Below, piece after piece: positions 9,193 through 17,597 of a stretch of DNA of 64,000 bases. The notes below the pieces were generated by a model, which saw only the letters and a program-made list of their open reading frames with translations, ran no database searches and was not told the DNA's origin. Made by a program: the position numbers and the translations under genes. This DNA comes from Flavicella marina (GTDB lineage: Bacteria > Bacteroidota > Bacteroidia > Flavobacteriales > Flavobacteriaceae). Where the stretch lies: positions 1-64,000 of the forward strand of contig NZ_VYVA01000002.1 in the NCBI RefSeq assembly GCF_009193215.1. The letters are read 5' to 3'. Each line of letters opens with the position of its first letter. Position 1 is the first letter of the stretch.

Positions 9193-9537
9193 TTATTTTA
9201 CTTTATCAACGATAGCCTTAAAAGCTTCTGGGTTGTTCATAGCTAAATCAGCTAAAACCTTACGGTTTAAGTCGATGTTGTTAGCTTTTACTTTCCCCAT
9301 AAACTGAGAGTAAGACATTCCGTGTTGACGTGCACCAGCGTTGATACGTTGGATCCACAATGAACGGAAGTTTCTTTTGTTATTTTTACGGTCGCGGTAA
9401 GCATAGCTCATCGCTTTTTCTACCGCATTTTTTGCTACTGTATAAACGTTTTTACGACGTCCGAAGTAACCTTTTGCTGCCTTCAAGATTTTTTTTCTTC
9501 TTTTTCTTGAGGCTACTGAATTTACTGATCTTGGCAT
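9193..9537 (-). CDS. rplT: 50S ribosomal protein L20
   Basis: 114 residues, very basic, starting [16 protein letters not shown], the standard L20 N terminus. It binds 23S rRNA early in 50S assembly. Last gene of the thrS-infC-rpmI-rplT unit, the arrangement in which L20 often represses its own operon; no specific leader element was identified here. Confidence 0.97.
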   Translation of the reverse strand: MPRSVNSVASRKRRKKILKAAKGYFGRRKNVYTVAKNAVEKAMSYAYRDRKNNKRNFRSLWIQRINAGARQHGMSYSQFMGKVKANNIDLNRKVLADLAMNNPEAFKAIVDKVK

Positions 9538-9623
9538 AATTTCAATGTTTTTTTGTAGTAAGGCGGCAATTTCTTGCTCTTTTTGCCCACTCCAAGGTTA
9601 ATACTAATTACCTGAGAACTTAA

Positions 9624-9821
9624 TTATTTTAAGTTCAATTGTTGTTTAATGCTTCCCTCATCAGATTTGTGTACCAAACCATCATGAGTTAACTTCAACT
9701 TACGCTTTTTAGATTTTTTTGTCAAAATGTGACTCTTAAAAGCGTGCTTTCTTTTTAATTTTCCACTTCCAGTTACTTTGAATCTCTTCTTAGCACTAGA
9801 TTTTGTTTTTAATTTAGGCAT
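9624..9821 (-). CDS. rpmI: 50S ribosomal protein L35
   Basis: 65 residues, Lys/Arg-rich, starting [20 protein letters not shown], the L35 signature. Lies between infC and rplT in the conserved order. Confidence 0.97.
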   Translation of the reverse strand: MPKLKTKSSAKKRFKVTGSGKLKRKHAFKSHILTKKSKKRKLKLTHDGLVHKSDEGSIKQQLNLK

Positions 9822-9869
9822 CTCTCCTTAGTTTTATATATTCTTACTTATATATGCTATTCGATTCGT

Positions 9870-10430
9870 TTATTTCTTTTTTGGAGCAATAAACATAATC
9901 ATTCTCTTTCCTTCTAATTTCGGCATTTGTTCTACTTTACCATACTCCTCTAATTCTTGAGCTAGTCTTAAAAGTAAAATTTGACCTTGGTCTTTAAAGA
10001 TGATAGAACGTCCTTTGAAAAACACAAATGTTTTCAATTTTGCTCCTTCTTTCAAAAACTTGATTGCGTGTTTCTTTTTAAACTCATAATCATGTTCATC
10101 TGTTTGAGGACCAAATCTAATCTCCTTTACAACAACTTTTGTCGCTTTAGATTTTAGTGCTTTTTCTCTCTTTTTTTGTTCGTACAAGAATTTTTTATAA
10201 TCAATTATCTTACAAACTGGAGGTACTGCTTTTGGCGAAATTTCTACCAAATCTAGTTCTTGCTCTCTAGCAAGATCTTGGGCTTTTCTAATTGGATATA
10301 CTCCAATTTCAACATTGTCTCCTACCAAACGAACTTCTTCAACGTCTCTAATGCGACTATTGATTCTGTGTTGGTCTTCGTTTTGAACTCTCCATGGCTT
10401 TCTTGGAGCTCTGTTTCTACGTATTGCTAT
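9870..10430 (-). CDS. infC: Translation initiation factor IF-3 (start codon ATA inferred)
   Basis: IF-3 prevents premature subunit joining and checks start-codon/initiator-tRNA pairing. The C-terminal domain runs through [17 protein letters not shown] and ends with the typical IAPKKK. No ATG, GTG or TTG gives a full-length N terminus. The TTG at 10328 would delete the conserved start of the N domain ([16 protein letters not shown]). In the same frame ATA at 10430 is followed by [12 protein letters not shown], resembling the usual MAIRR start, and an in-frame TAA lies just upstream. This gives 186 residues. E. coli infC uses a rare AUU start for self-regulation; an AUA start here would be the counterpart. 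Confidence 0.88.
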   Translation of the reverse strand: MAIRRNRAPRKPWRVQNEDQHRINSRIRDVEEVRLVGDNVEIGVYPIRKAQDLAREQELDLVEISPKAVPPVCKIIDYKKFLYEQKKREKALKSKATKVVVKEIRFGPQTDEHDYEFKKKHAIKFLKEGAKLKTFVFFKGRSIIFKDQGQILLLRLAQELEEYGKVEQMPKLEGKRMIMFIAPKKK

Positions 10431-10467
10431 AACTCTATAATTTTAGCCTGATATACTCAGGGATTAA

Positions 10468-12408
10468 TTAAAATTGTACTAATGTACTGTTTACTTCTTT
10501 TTGAACTAATTCTATAAATTCATCGATTGCAAATGTTCCTAAATCTCCTTCTCCGTGCTTTCGTACAGAAACAGTTCCTTCTATTTCTTCTTTTTCTCCT
10601 ACAATAATCATGTAAGGAACTTTGCTAATCTCGGCATCTCTAATTTTTCTTCCGGTCTTTTCAGAACGAGAGTCAATTAGGGCGCGAATTTCGGAATTTT
10701 CTAGCAGTTCTGAAACATTTTTCGCATATTTTTGATATTTATCACTGATTGGCAGTATCATAACCTGTTCTGGCATCAACCAAAGAGGGAAATTTCCTCC
10801 AGTATGTTCTAACAAAACAGCGATAAATCGTTCCATTGAACCAAATGGAGCTCGATGAATCATAACCGGTCTATGGTTTTCATTATCAGAACCTTTGTAT
10901 GTTAAATCGAAACGCTCAGGTAGGTTGTAATCAACCTGAATAGTTCCTAATTGCCAACTTCTTCCTAAGGCATCTTTTACCATGAAGTCTAATTTAGGTC
11001 CGTAGAAGGCGGCTTCACCATATTCTACTACCGTATTTAAACCTTTTTCATTGGCTGCATTGATAATGGCTTGCTCGGCTTTGTCCCAATTTTCATCAGA
11101 GCCAATGTATTTTTCATGATTTTCTTTATCTCTTAACGAAACCTGTGCTGTAAAGTCATTAAAACCTAAAGCTTGGAAAACATATAATACCAAATCAATT
11201 ACATTTTTGAACTCTTGATCTAACTGGTCAGGCGTACAGAAAATATGTGCATCGTCTTGTGTAAAACAACGTACACGTGTCATTCCGTGTAATTCACCAG
11301 ATTGTTCATATCTGTAAACTGTACCAAATTCTGCGAAACGTTTTGGTAATTCTTTATAAGAATAAGGTTTGTAGTTATAAACTTCACAATGATGTGGACA
11401 GTTCATTGGTTTTAACAAAAACTCTTCGTCCATTTTTGGTGTTTTGATAGGTTGAAAACTATCTTCACCATATTTTTCGTAATGACCAGAGGTCACGTAC
11501 AATTCTTTTTGACCGATATGAGGCGTCATCACCATTTCATAACCGGCTTTTTTCTGAGCTTTTTTTAAGAAATCTTCTAATCTACTTCTCAGTGCAGCAC
11601 CTTTTGGAAGCCATAATGGCAATCCTTGTCCTACTTTTTGTGAAAAAGTAAATAGCTCCAATTCTTTACCAAGTTTACGATGGTCTCGTTGTTTGGCAAG
11701 TTCTAGGATTTCTAGGTATTCAGTTAAAAGTTTTGCTTTAGGGAATGAAATTCCATAAATACGTGTTAACTGAGGATTGTTTTCGTCACCTCTCCAGTAT
11801 GCACCAGCGGCACTCATTACTTTTATGGCTTTGATGATTCCTGTATTTGGAATGTGTCCTCCACGACATAAATCGGTAAAATCATCATGATCACAGAAGG
11901 TAATATCACCATCTGTTAAATTTTCAATCAGTTCAACTTTGAAAGGGTTGTTTTCAGCTTTGTATTTCTCTAAGGCATCAGCTTTGGAAACTTCACGCAT
12001 TACAAATTCGTGTTTTCCTCTAGCTAATTCTAAAAACTTTTTCTCGATATTCGGAAAATCAGCTTCTGAGACTTTATGATCTTTAAAGTCAATATCATAA
12101 TAAAAACCATTATCGATTGCTGGACCGATTGTAAGGCTAACACCTGGATATAGTTTTTGAATAGCTTGCGCTAAAACGTGTGCAGAAGAATGCCAAAAAG
12201 CTTTTTTACCTTCTGGTTGATCGAAAGTATATAAGGTTAAATTACCGTCGGTGGTCAGTGGTGTTTTGGTTTCAACGGTAGTTCCGTTAAAACTTGCAGA
12301 AATAACATTTCTAGCCAAACCATGGCTGATACTCATAGCAACATCCATTGGAGTGCTGTTTTTAGCGTATTCTCTTACGCTCCCATCAGGTAAAGTAATA
12401 TTAATCAT
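10468..12408 (-). CDS. thrS: Threonine--tRNA ligase
   Basis: 646 residues with the full bacterial architecture: TGS domain (1-62), editing domain with [10 protein letters not shown] (about 72-81), class II catalytic core with the zinc-site segment [10 protein letters not shown], and a C-terminal anticodon-binding domain (about 540-646). Charges tRNA-Thr. First gene of the thrS-infC-rpmI-rplT operon, about 37 bases before infC. Confidence 0.97.
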   Translation of the reverse strand: MINITLPDGSVREYAKNSTPMDVAMSISHGLARNVISASFNGTTVETKTPLTTDGNLTLYTFDQPEGKKAFWHSSAHVLAQAIQKLYPGVSLTIGPAIDNGFYYDIDFKDHKVSEADFPNIEKKFLELARGKHEFVMREVSKADALEKYKAENNPFKVELIENLTDGDITFCDHDDFTDLCRGGHIPNTGIIKAIKVMSAAGAYWRGDENNPQLTRIYGISFPKAKLLTEYLEILELAKQRDHRKLGKELELFTFSQKVGQGLPLWLPKGAALRSRLEDFLKKAQKKAGYEMVMTPHIGQKELYVTSGHYEKYGEDSFQPIKTPKMDEEFLLKPMNCPHHCEVYNYKPYSYKELPKRFAEFGTVYRYEQSGELHGMTRVRCFTQDDAHIFCTPDQLDQEFKNVIDLVLYVFQALGFNDFTAQVSLRDKENHEKYIGSDENWDKAEQAIINAANEKGLNTVVEYGEAAFYGPKLDFMVKDALGRSWQLGTIQVDYNLPERFDLTYKGSDNENHRPVMIHRAPFGSMERFIAVLLEHTGGNFPLWLMPEQVMILPISDKYQKYAKNVSELLENSEIRALIDSRSEKTGRKIRDAEISKVPYMIIVGEKEEIEGTVSVRKHGEGDLGTFAIDEFIELVQKEVNSTLVQF

Positions 12409-12427
12409 GAATTGTATTTTAAGAGTG

Positions 12428-12435
12428 CAAAGATA
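12428..12435 (-). promoter_or_regulatory. -7 box of the thrS operon
   Basis: On the minus strand TATCTTTG (TAnnTTTG) lies 19 bases before the thrS ATG, giving a short leader. There is no room for a T-box or ribosomal-protein leader between it and thrS. Confidence 0.5.
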
Positions 12436-12574
12436 TTAGAAAACTATGGCTTAACAAATTAAAATTTGAATAATAAGAATGCTTTTTTAGGTTGATAAAA
12501 TTTGAGAAAATCAATGGGGAATTTTATTTCAATTCTGTTTAAAAAAGTATCTTTACAGCTACTAAAAAAATAGA

Positions 12575-13348
12575 ATGGGACTAGTATTAAAAAAACCAAT
12601 TGTCTTTTTTGATTTAGAGACAACAGGTATCAATATTGCAAATGATAGAATTGTTGAAATAGCTATCTTAAAAGTTTTTCCAAACGGAAATAAGGAGAGC
12701 AAAACATGGTTGGTAAATCCAGAAATTGAAATTCCGAAAGAGGCTTCAGATATCCACGGGATAACGAATGAAAAAGTTGTTAATGAGCCCACTTTTAAAC
12801 AATTAGCCAAAGAAGTTGAAACCTTGATAAAAGGATGCGATTTAGCTGGGTTTAATTCCAATAGGTTTGATATTCCTTTATTGGCTGAAGAGTTATTAAG
12901 AGTTGGAATAGATTTTGATATGAATAATAGAGTAGCAATTGATGTTCAGGTAATTTTTCATAAAAAAGAACAAAGAACTTTAAGTGCGGGGTATCAATTT
13001 TATTGTGATAAAGATTTAGAAAACGCTCACTCAGCTGAAGCAGATACGTTAGCTACGTACGAAATTCTTTTGGCTCAAATAGATAAATACGAAGACATTG
13101 GAAACGATGTTAAAAGTTTAAGTGAATATTCGTCTCATCAAAAAAGAGCAGATTTTGCTGGTTTTTTAATGTTTAATGAAAATGATGAAGAATGTTTTTC
13201 TTTTGGAAAGTACAAAGGAAGGAAAGTTGTAGATGTTTTTGCTGAAAATCCAGGATATTATTCTTGGATTCAGAATGCAGATTTCCCCTTGTACACGAAA
13301 AAAGTATTGACACAAATAAAATTGAGAAGTTTAAATACTAAAAAATAA
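12575..13348 (+). CDS. 3'-5' exonuclease, DnaQ-like (DEDDh)
   Basis: 257 residues. The DEDDh motifs are visible: DLET (Asp13, Glu15), FNSNRFD (about residues 90-96) and the HSAEADT segment with His and Asp (about 150-156). It may proofread or process DNA/RNA ends; it is not fused to a polymerase. The C terminus (about residues 205-255) carries FSFGKYKGRKVVDV..NPGYYSWIQ, a small extra domain resembling DUF3820-type modules. Next to it is an unrelated conserved hypothetical gene. Confidence 0.85.
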   Translation: MGLVLKKPIVFFDLETTGINIANDRIVEIAILKVFPNGNKESKTWLVNPEIEIPKEASDIHGITNEKVVNEPTFKQLAKEVETLIKGCDLAGFNSNRFDIPLLAEELLRVGIDFDMNNRVAIDVQVIFHKKEQRTLSAGYQFYCDKDLENAHSAEADTLATYEILLAQIDKYEDIGNDVKSLSEYSSHQKRADFAGFLMFNENDEECFSFGKYKGRKVVDVFAENPGYYSWIQNADFPLYTKKVLTQIKLRSLNTKK

Positions 13349-13465
13349 CATTTCGATAGGGGCAGTGTTCCAAAATTTAGCATGCTAAATCTTTTTAAAA
13401 TGCGACTAAGCCTGTCAAATTAAAACGTACACTGAATTTGTAAAAGTGTACAAAAAAATAAAATT

Positions 13466-13951
13466 ATGTTAGTAGATTACAATAGTTTACCGGATACATC
13501 GAGAGTTTGGGTGTATCAATCAGATAGAAAATTTAACGAAGAAGAATTATCTGTTATTCGTAAAAACGCATCTGAGTTTATAGAAACTTGGACACGTCAT
13601 GGGGATCAATTGAAAGGAGGTTTTTCAATAAAATACGATCAATTTTTAGTTTTAGCGATTGATGAGTCATTTGCAAATGCTTCTGGATGTTCAATCGATG
13701 CTTCAGTACGTTTTGTAAAACAGATAGAAGAGCAATTGTCTGTTGATATGATGAATAAGTTGAACGTGTCATTCAAAGATGGTAGCAATATCAATATCGT
13801 AAGTTTGGCAGATTTTCAAAAATATGCCAGGGAGAACAAAATAACGAATGAGACCATTGTTTTTAATAATATGGTGCAAACCAAAGGAGAGGTTGAACAG
13901 AATTGGGAAGTGGCAGCAAAAGATAGCTGGCACAGTCGATTTTTAAATTAA
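13466..13951 (+). CDS. Conserved Bacteroidota protein of unknown function
   Basis: 161 residues with conserved segments LPDTSRVWVYQSDRKF, GCSIDASVRF, TIVFNNMVQTK and a C-terminal WEVAAKDSWHSRF. I recognise the family as one often labelled 'ABC transporter ATPase' in flavobacterial genomes, but no Walker A, Walker B or signature motif is present, so that label is unsupported. Soluble, no signal peptide. It precedes the GH3/beta-lactamase gene by 17 bases and may be co-transcribed with it. Confidence 0.75.
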   Translation: MLVDYNSLPDTSRVWVYQSDRKFNEEELSVIRKNASEFIETWTRHGDQLKGGFSIKYDQFLVLAIDESFANASGCSIDASVRFVKQIEEQLSVDMMNKLNVSFKDGSNINIVSLADFQKYARENKITNETIVFNNMVQTKGEVEQNWEVAAKDSWHSRFLN

Positions 13952-13967
13952 ATTTTAGACTCTTTTT

Positions 13968-16883
13968 ATGAAGTATTCTTTTTTTGTTTTTTTAATAAGT
14001 GCTGTTTTTTCGCTTAGCGCACAGCAATTAGATCCGCTTTTAACTAAAGATGTAGCAGCACAGGAGCAGTGGGTTGAAGCACAATTATCTGCCATGTCGT
14101 TAGATGAGAAAATAGGACAACTATTTATGATTCAGGCGTATTCTAACAAAGACAAAAAACATCGAAAGTTTATAGAATCAGAGATTAAAAAATACCACAT
14201 CGGTGGTTTGATATTTATGCAAGGGACTCCTGAAAAACAGGCAGAATTGAACAATAGATATCAGAAAAAATCTAAAATTCCTTTGCTGATTGGTTTTGAT
14301 GGAGAATGGGGGTTAGACATGCGTCTGAAAAATACATTTAGGTATCCTTGGAATATGACGTTGGGCGCTGTTCAAGAAGATCAATTGATCAAGAATTTTG
14401 GACAACGTTTGGGAGTGCATTGTAAGAGAATGGGAATTCATATTAATTTTGCTCCTGTTGTCGATATCAATACCAACCCAGAAAACCCAATCATTGGCAA
14501 TCGTTCATTTGGTGAAAACAAATACAATGTAACAAGAAAAGCTGCGGCTTTTATTGAAGGTATGCAAAGTGAAAATGTATTGGCAAATGCCAAACACTTT
14601 CCTGGTCATGGAGACACCGCCACCGATTCTCATAAAACACTACCGCAATTATTATTTGATTACGAACGTCTGGATGCGATAGAACTTTATCCTTATACAA
14701 AGATTTTTGATACAGGTTTGTCTAGTGTTATGGTAGCGCATTTAAGTGTACCTGCTCTAGAACCGAATCCTGAGGTTCCCACATCAATTTCTTATAAAGT
14801 TATTACCAATTTGTTAAAGGAAAAAATGGGCTTCAATGGGTTGATTTTTACCGATGCACTGAATATGAAGGGTGCTGCAAATTATGCGAAACCAGGAGAG
14901 ATAGATTTGGCTGCATTTTTGGCAGGGAATGACATGTTGTTGATTCCTGAAGATGTTGGAGCAGCTGTCAAAAAAATAAAAAGAGCTTTGAATACAGGCG
15001 TATTGACTATGGAGCGATTGGAGTTTTCTGTGAGGAAAATATTAAAAGCTAAGTATTGGGCTGGGCTAGATAATTATCAGCCTGTAGTTTTAGATCATTT
15101 AAAAGAAGACTTAAATACTGTTCAAGACTCTATATTACATGCTTCTTTAGTAAAAGAATCCATAACATTAGTTCAAAATAAGAATGCGGTTTTTCCGATA
15201 AAAGAATTTGCAGATACCAAAACAGCTTATGTTAAGTTAGGAGATGATAACAATGCTGCTTTTTTTAATATGTTGAATAAGTATATTACAGTTACAGAGG
15301 TGAAAATGGATTCTGTAGACAGTGGTATTTCAAAATTAAAGAATTTTGATCAAGTAATTATTGGATATCATAAATCGAATAGCAATCCGTGGAAGAATTT
15401 TAAATTCCAAAAAGAAGAATTAGAACTTTTACAAACAATAGCGCAAAACAATCGGGTTATTTTAGCGGTGTTTGCGAGTCCATATAGTCTTTTGGATATC
15501 AATTCTTTTGATTCTATAGATGGAGTCGTAGTAGCTTATCAAAACAGTATTTATGCACAAGAGATTGCAGCACAGGCTCTATTCGGAGTCGTTGAAACCC
15601 ATGGAAAATTACCGGTATCTATAGGAGGTCATTTTAAGGAAGGTACTGGACTTTCTTCTCTTAATTTGATGCGTTTGGGGTATGGCAAACCAGAATCAGT
15701 TGGGATGAGTTCTCAAAGGTTGAAACGTATTGATAGTGTTGTTCATGAAATTATCAAAGAAGAAATGACTCCTGGAGCTCAAGTATTGGTAGCAAGATAT
15801 GGGCAAGTTGTCTATGAAAAAAGTTTTGGATATCATACCTATGAGAAAAAGACACCCGTAAAAAATTCAGATGTTTACGATTTAGCTTCACTTACGAAGA
15901 TATTGGGAGGGGCACCAATGTTGATGAGAGCTGAAGAAATAGGTATGTTTGATTTGGATTCAACTTTAGGCGAATTGATGCCAGTTTATAAAAATAGTAA
16001 CAAAGATACATTGACCGTGAAAGAAATGTATTCTCATACTGCACGTTTAAAAGCATGGTTGCCGTTTTACAAGAAAACTATTGACAGTTTATCACATAAA
16101 CCATTACCAGATTATTATAGTACAACGAAAGATGAATTGCATCAAATAAAAGTTGCTGAAAATATGTTTTTAAGAACTGACTACAAAGACAGCATTTATC
16201 AAGAAATTAGAGATGTGGATCAGAGAGAGGCAATAGGTTATAAATATAGTGGATTGGCATTTTATATTTTTAAAGAGTACATGGAATCGAATCTAAAGAC
16301 AGGAATGGACACTTTATTGACGGCATATTTTTATAAGAAGTTAGGTGCAGAAACTTTAAGATTTAATCCATTGGGAGAAATTAAGAAGGAAAGAATAGTT
16401 CCTTCAGAGATTGATGCATATTACAGACATCAAACACTGCAGGGTTATGTGCATGATATGGGGGCAGCTATGATGGGAGGAGTGAATGGTAATGCTGGTC
16501 TTTTTGGGAATGCTAATGACGTTGCAAAAATGATGCAGTTATTTTTGCAAAATGGTTACTATGGCGGACATCGATACTTAGAAGAAAAAACGATAAAAAA
16601 ATTCAATAGACGCTACTTCGAGCAAGATTCTATTCGTAGAGGGCTAATTTTTGATAAACCTCAATTAAACCCTGAGGTAAAAAACACCTGCGGTTGTGTT
16701 TCTCAAAATAGTTTTGGACATAGCGGATTTACGGGTACTTATGCTTGGGCAGATCCTGATACAGGATTGTTGTATGTGTTTTTGTCGAATCGAACATATC
16801 CTACTATGGAAAATAACAAGCTAGGAGAAGAAGATATTCGTACGAAAATACAACAGTTGGTTGTTGATGCGATTGTTGAATAA
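13968..16883 (+). CDS. Beta-N-acetylhexosaminidase (GH3) fused to a class C beta-lactamase-like serine hydrolase
   Basis: A 971-residue exported protein (signal peptide about 1-18, SLSA). The N-terminal GH3 barrel is NagZ-like: KHFPGHGDTATDSH at about 208-221 provides the Asp/His loop, and TDALNMKG at about 295-302 contains the expected nucleophile Asp. A GH3 C-domain follows (about 390-575). The last 390 residues form a penicillin-binding/beta-lactamase fold with S641-L-T-K644, a YSG variant of the YxN motif (about 759) and HSGFTGT (about 918). GH3 NagZ enzymes release GlcNAc from muropeptides; the second domain may act on the peptide or on an ester, giving a two-step peptidoglycan-processing enzyme. 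The fusion is known in Bacteroidota; the substrate is inferred. Confidence 0.88.
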   Translation: MKYSFFVFLISAVFSLSAQQLDPLLTKDVAAQEQWVEAQLSAMSLDEKIGQLFMIQAYSNKDKKHRKFIESEIKKYHIGGLIFMQGTPEKQAELNNRYQKKSKIPLLIGFDGEWGLDMRLKNTFRYPWNMTLGAVQEDQLIKNFGQRLGVHCKRMGIHINFAPVVDINTNPENPIIGNRSFGENKYNVTRKAAAFIEGMQSENVLANAKHFPGHGDTATDSHKTLPQLLFDYERLDAIELYPYTKIFDTGLSSVMVAHLSVPALEPNPEVPTSISYKVITNLLKEKMGFNGLIFTDALNMKGAANYAKPGEIDLAAFLAGNDMLLIPEDVGAAVKKIKRALNTGVLTMERLEFSVRKILKAKYWAGLDNYQPVVLDHLKEDLNTVQDSILHASLVKESITLVQNKNAVFPIKEFADTKTAYVKLGDDNNAAFFNMLNKYITVTEVKMDSVDSGISKLKNFDQVIIGYHKSNSNPWKNFKFQKEELELLQTIAQNNRVILAVFASPYSLLDINSFDSIDGVVVAYQNSIYAQEIAAQALFGVVETHGKLPVSIGGHFKEGTGLSSLNLMRLGYGKPESVGMSSQRLKRIDSVVHEIIKEEMTPGAQVLVARYGQVVYEKSFGYHTYEKKTPVKNSDVYDLASLTKILGGAPMLMRAEEIGMFDLDSTLGELMPVYKNSNKDTLTVKEMYSHTARLKAWLPFYKKTIDSLSHKPLPDYYSTTKDELHQIKVAENMFLRTDYKDSIYQEIRDVDQREAIGYKYSGLAFYIFKEYMESNLKTGMDTLLTAYFYKKLGAETLRFNPLGEIKKERIVPSEIDAYYRHQTLQGYVHDMGAAMMGGVNGNAGLFGNANDVAKMMQLFLQNGYYGGHRYLEEKTIKKFNRRYFEQDSIRRGLIFDKPQLNPEVKNTCGCVSQNSFGHSGFTGTYAWADPDTGLLYVFLSNRTYPTMENNKLGEEDIRTKIQQLVVDAIVE

Positions 16884-16887
16884 AATC

Positions 16888-17595
16888 TTATTCATTAACA
16901 AAAGCTACAGAATGACAGGCTACCAAAGCAGCAGTTTCTGTTCTAAGTCTACTATTTCCTAATGTAACAGGAGTAAAATTATTCGCCAAAGCTTTGTCTA
17001 TTTCTTTTTTAGAGAAATCGCCCTCAGGGCCAATTAAGATGGTAATGTCGGTGCTTTTTCTTATTTCTGTTTTGAAAGATTTTTTGTCTTGTTCTTCACA
17101 ATGAGCGATAAACAAGTCCCCAGATGGATTGCTGTTTATAAACTCGTTAAAACTAATAGCAGGATTGATTCTAGGGAGGTGGTATTTTAGAGATTGTTTC
17201 ATACCAGAAAGAATTATTTTTTCGAATCGTTCTAATTTCACAACTTTTCTTTCAGAATGATCACATATAATGGGTGTTATTTCATCGATGCCTATTTCAG
17301 TAGCTTTTTCTAAAAACCACTCCATTCGATCGTTAAGTTTTGTCGGAGCTACTGCAACATGCAATTGGTAGTTCCATGGTTTTTTATGAAGTGTTTTATC
17401 GACAATTGCTACAACACATTTTTTGTCACTTGCTACAGAGATTTCTGCTTGAAACAAAAATCCTTTTCCGTTTGTGATGAAAATTTTGTCACCTTCACTT
17501 TTTCTTAGAACACGAACAATATGTCGACTCTCGGTTTTGTCAAATGTAAAATTGATAGAGTTTTCGTTGATTTCGGGACTGTAAAATAATTGCAT
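16888..17595 (-). CDS. rsmE: 16S rRNA (uracil-1498-N3)-methyltransferase
   Basis: 235 residues with an N-terminal PUA-like part and a SPOUT methyltransferase domain. Signatures: KATEIGIDEI, ILIGPEGDFSKKEI and LGNSRLRTETAA near the C terminus. Lies 2 bases after the large repeat protein gene on the same strand and is probably transcribed with it. Confidence 0.94.
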   Translation of the reverse strand: MQLFYSPEINENSINFTFDKTESRHIVRVLRKSEGDKIFITNGKGFLFQAEISVASDKKCVVAIVDKTLHKKPWNYQLHVAVAPTKLNDRMEWFLEKATEIGIDEITPIICDHSERKVVKLERFEKIILSGMKQSLKYHLPRINPAISFNEFINSNPSGDLFIAHCEEQDKKSFKTEIRKSTDITILIGPEGDFSKKEIDKALANNFTPVTLGNSRLRTETAALVACHSVAFVNE

Positions 17596-17597
17596 AA

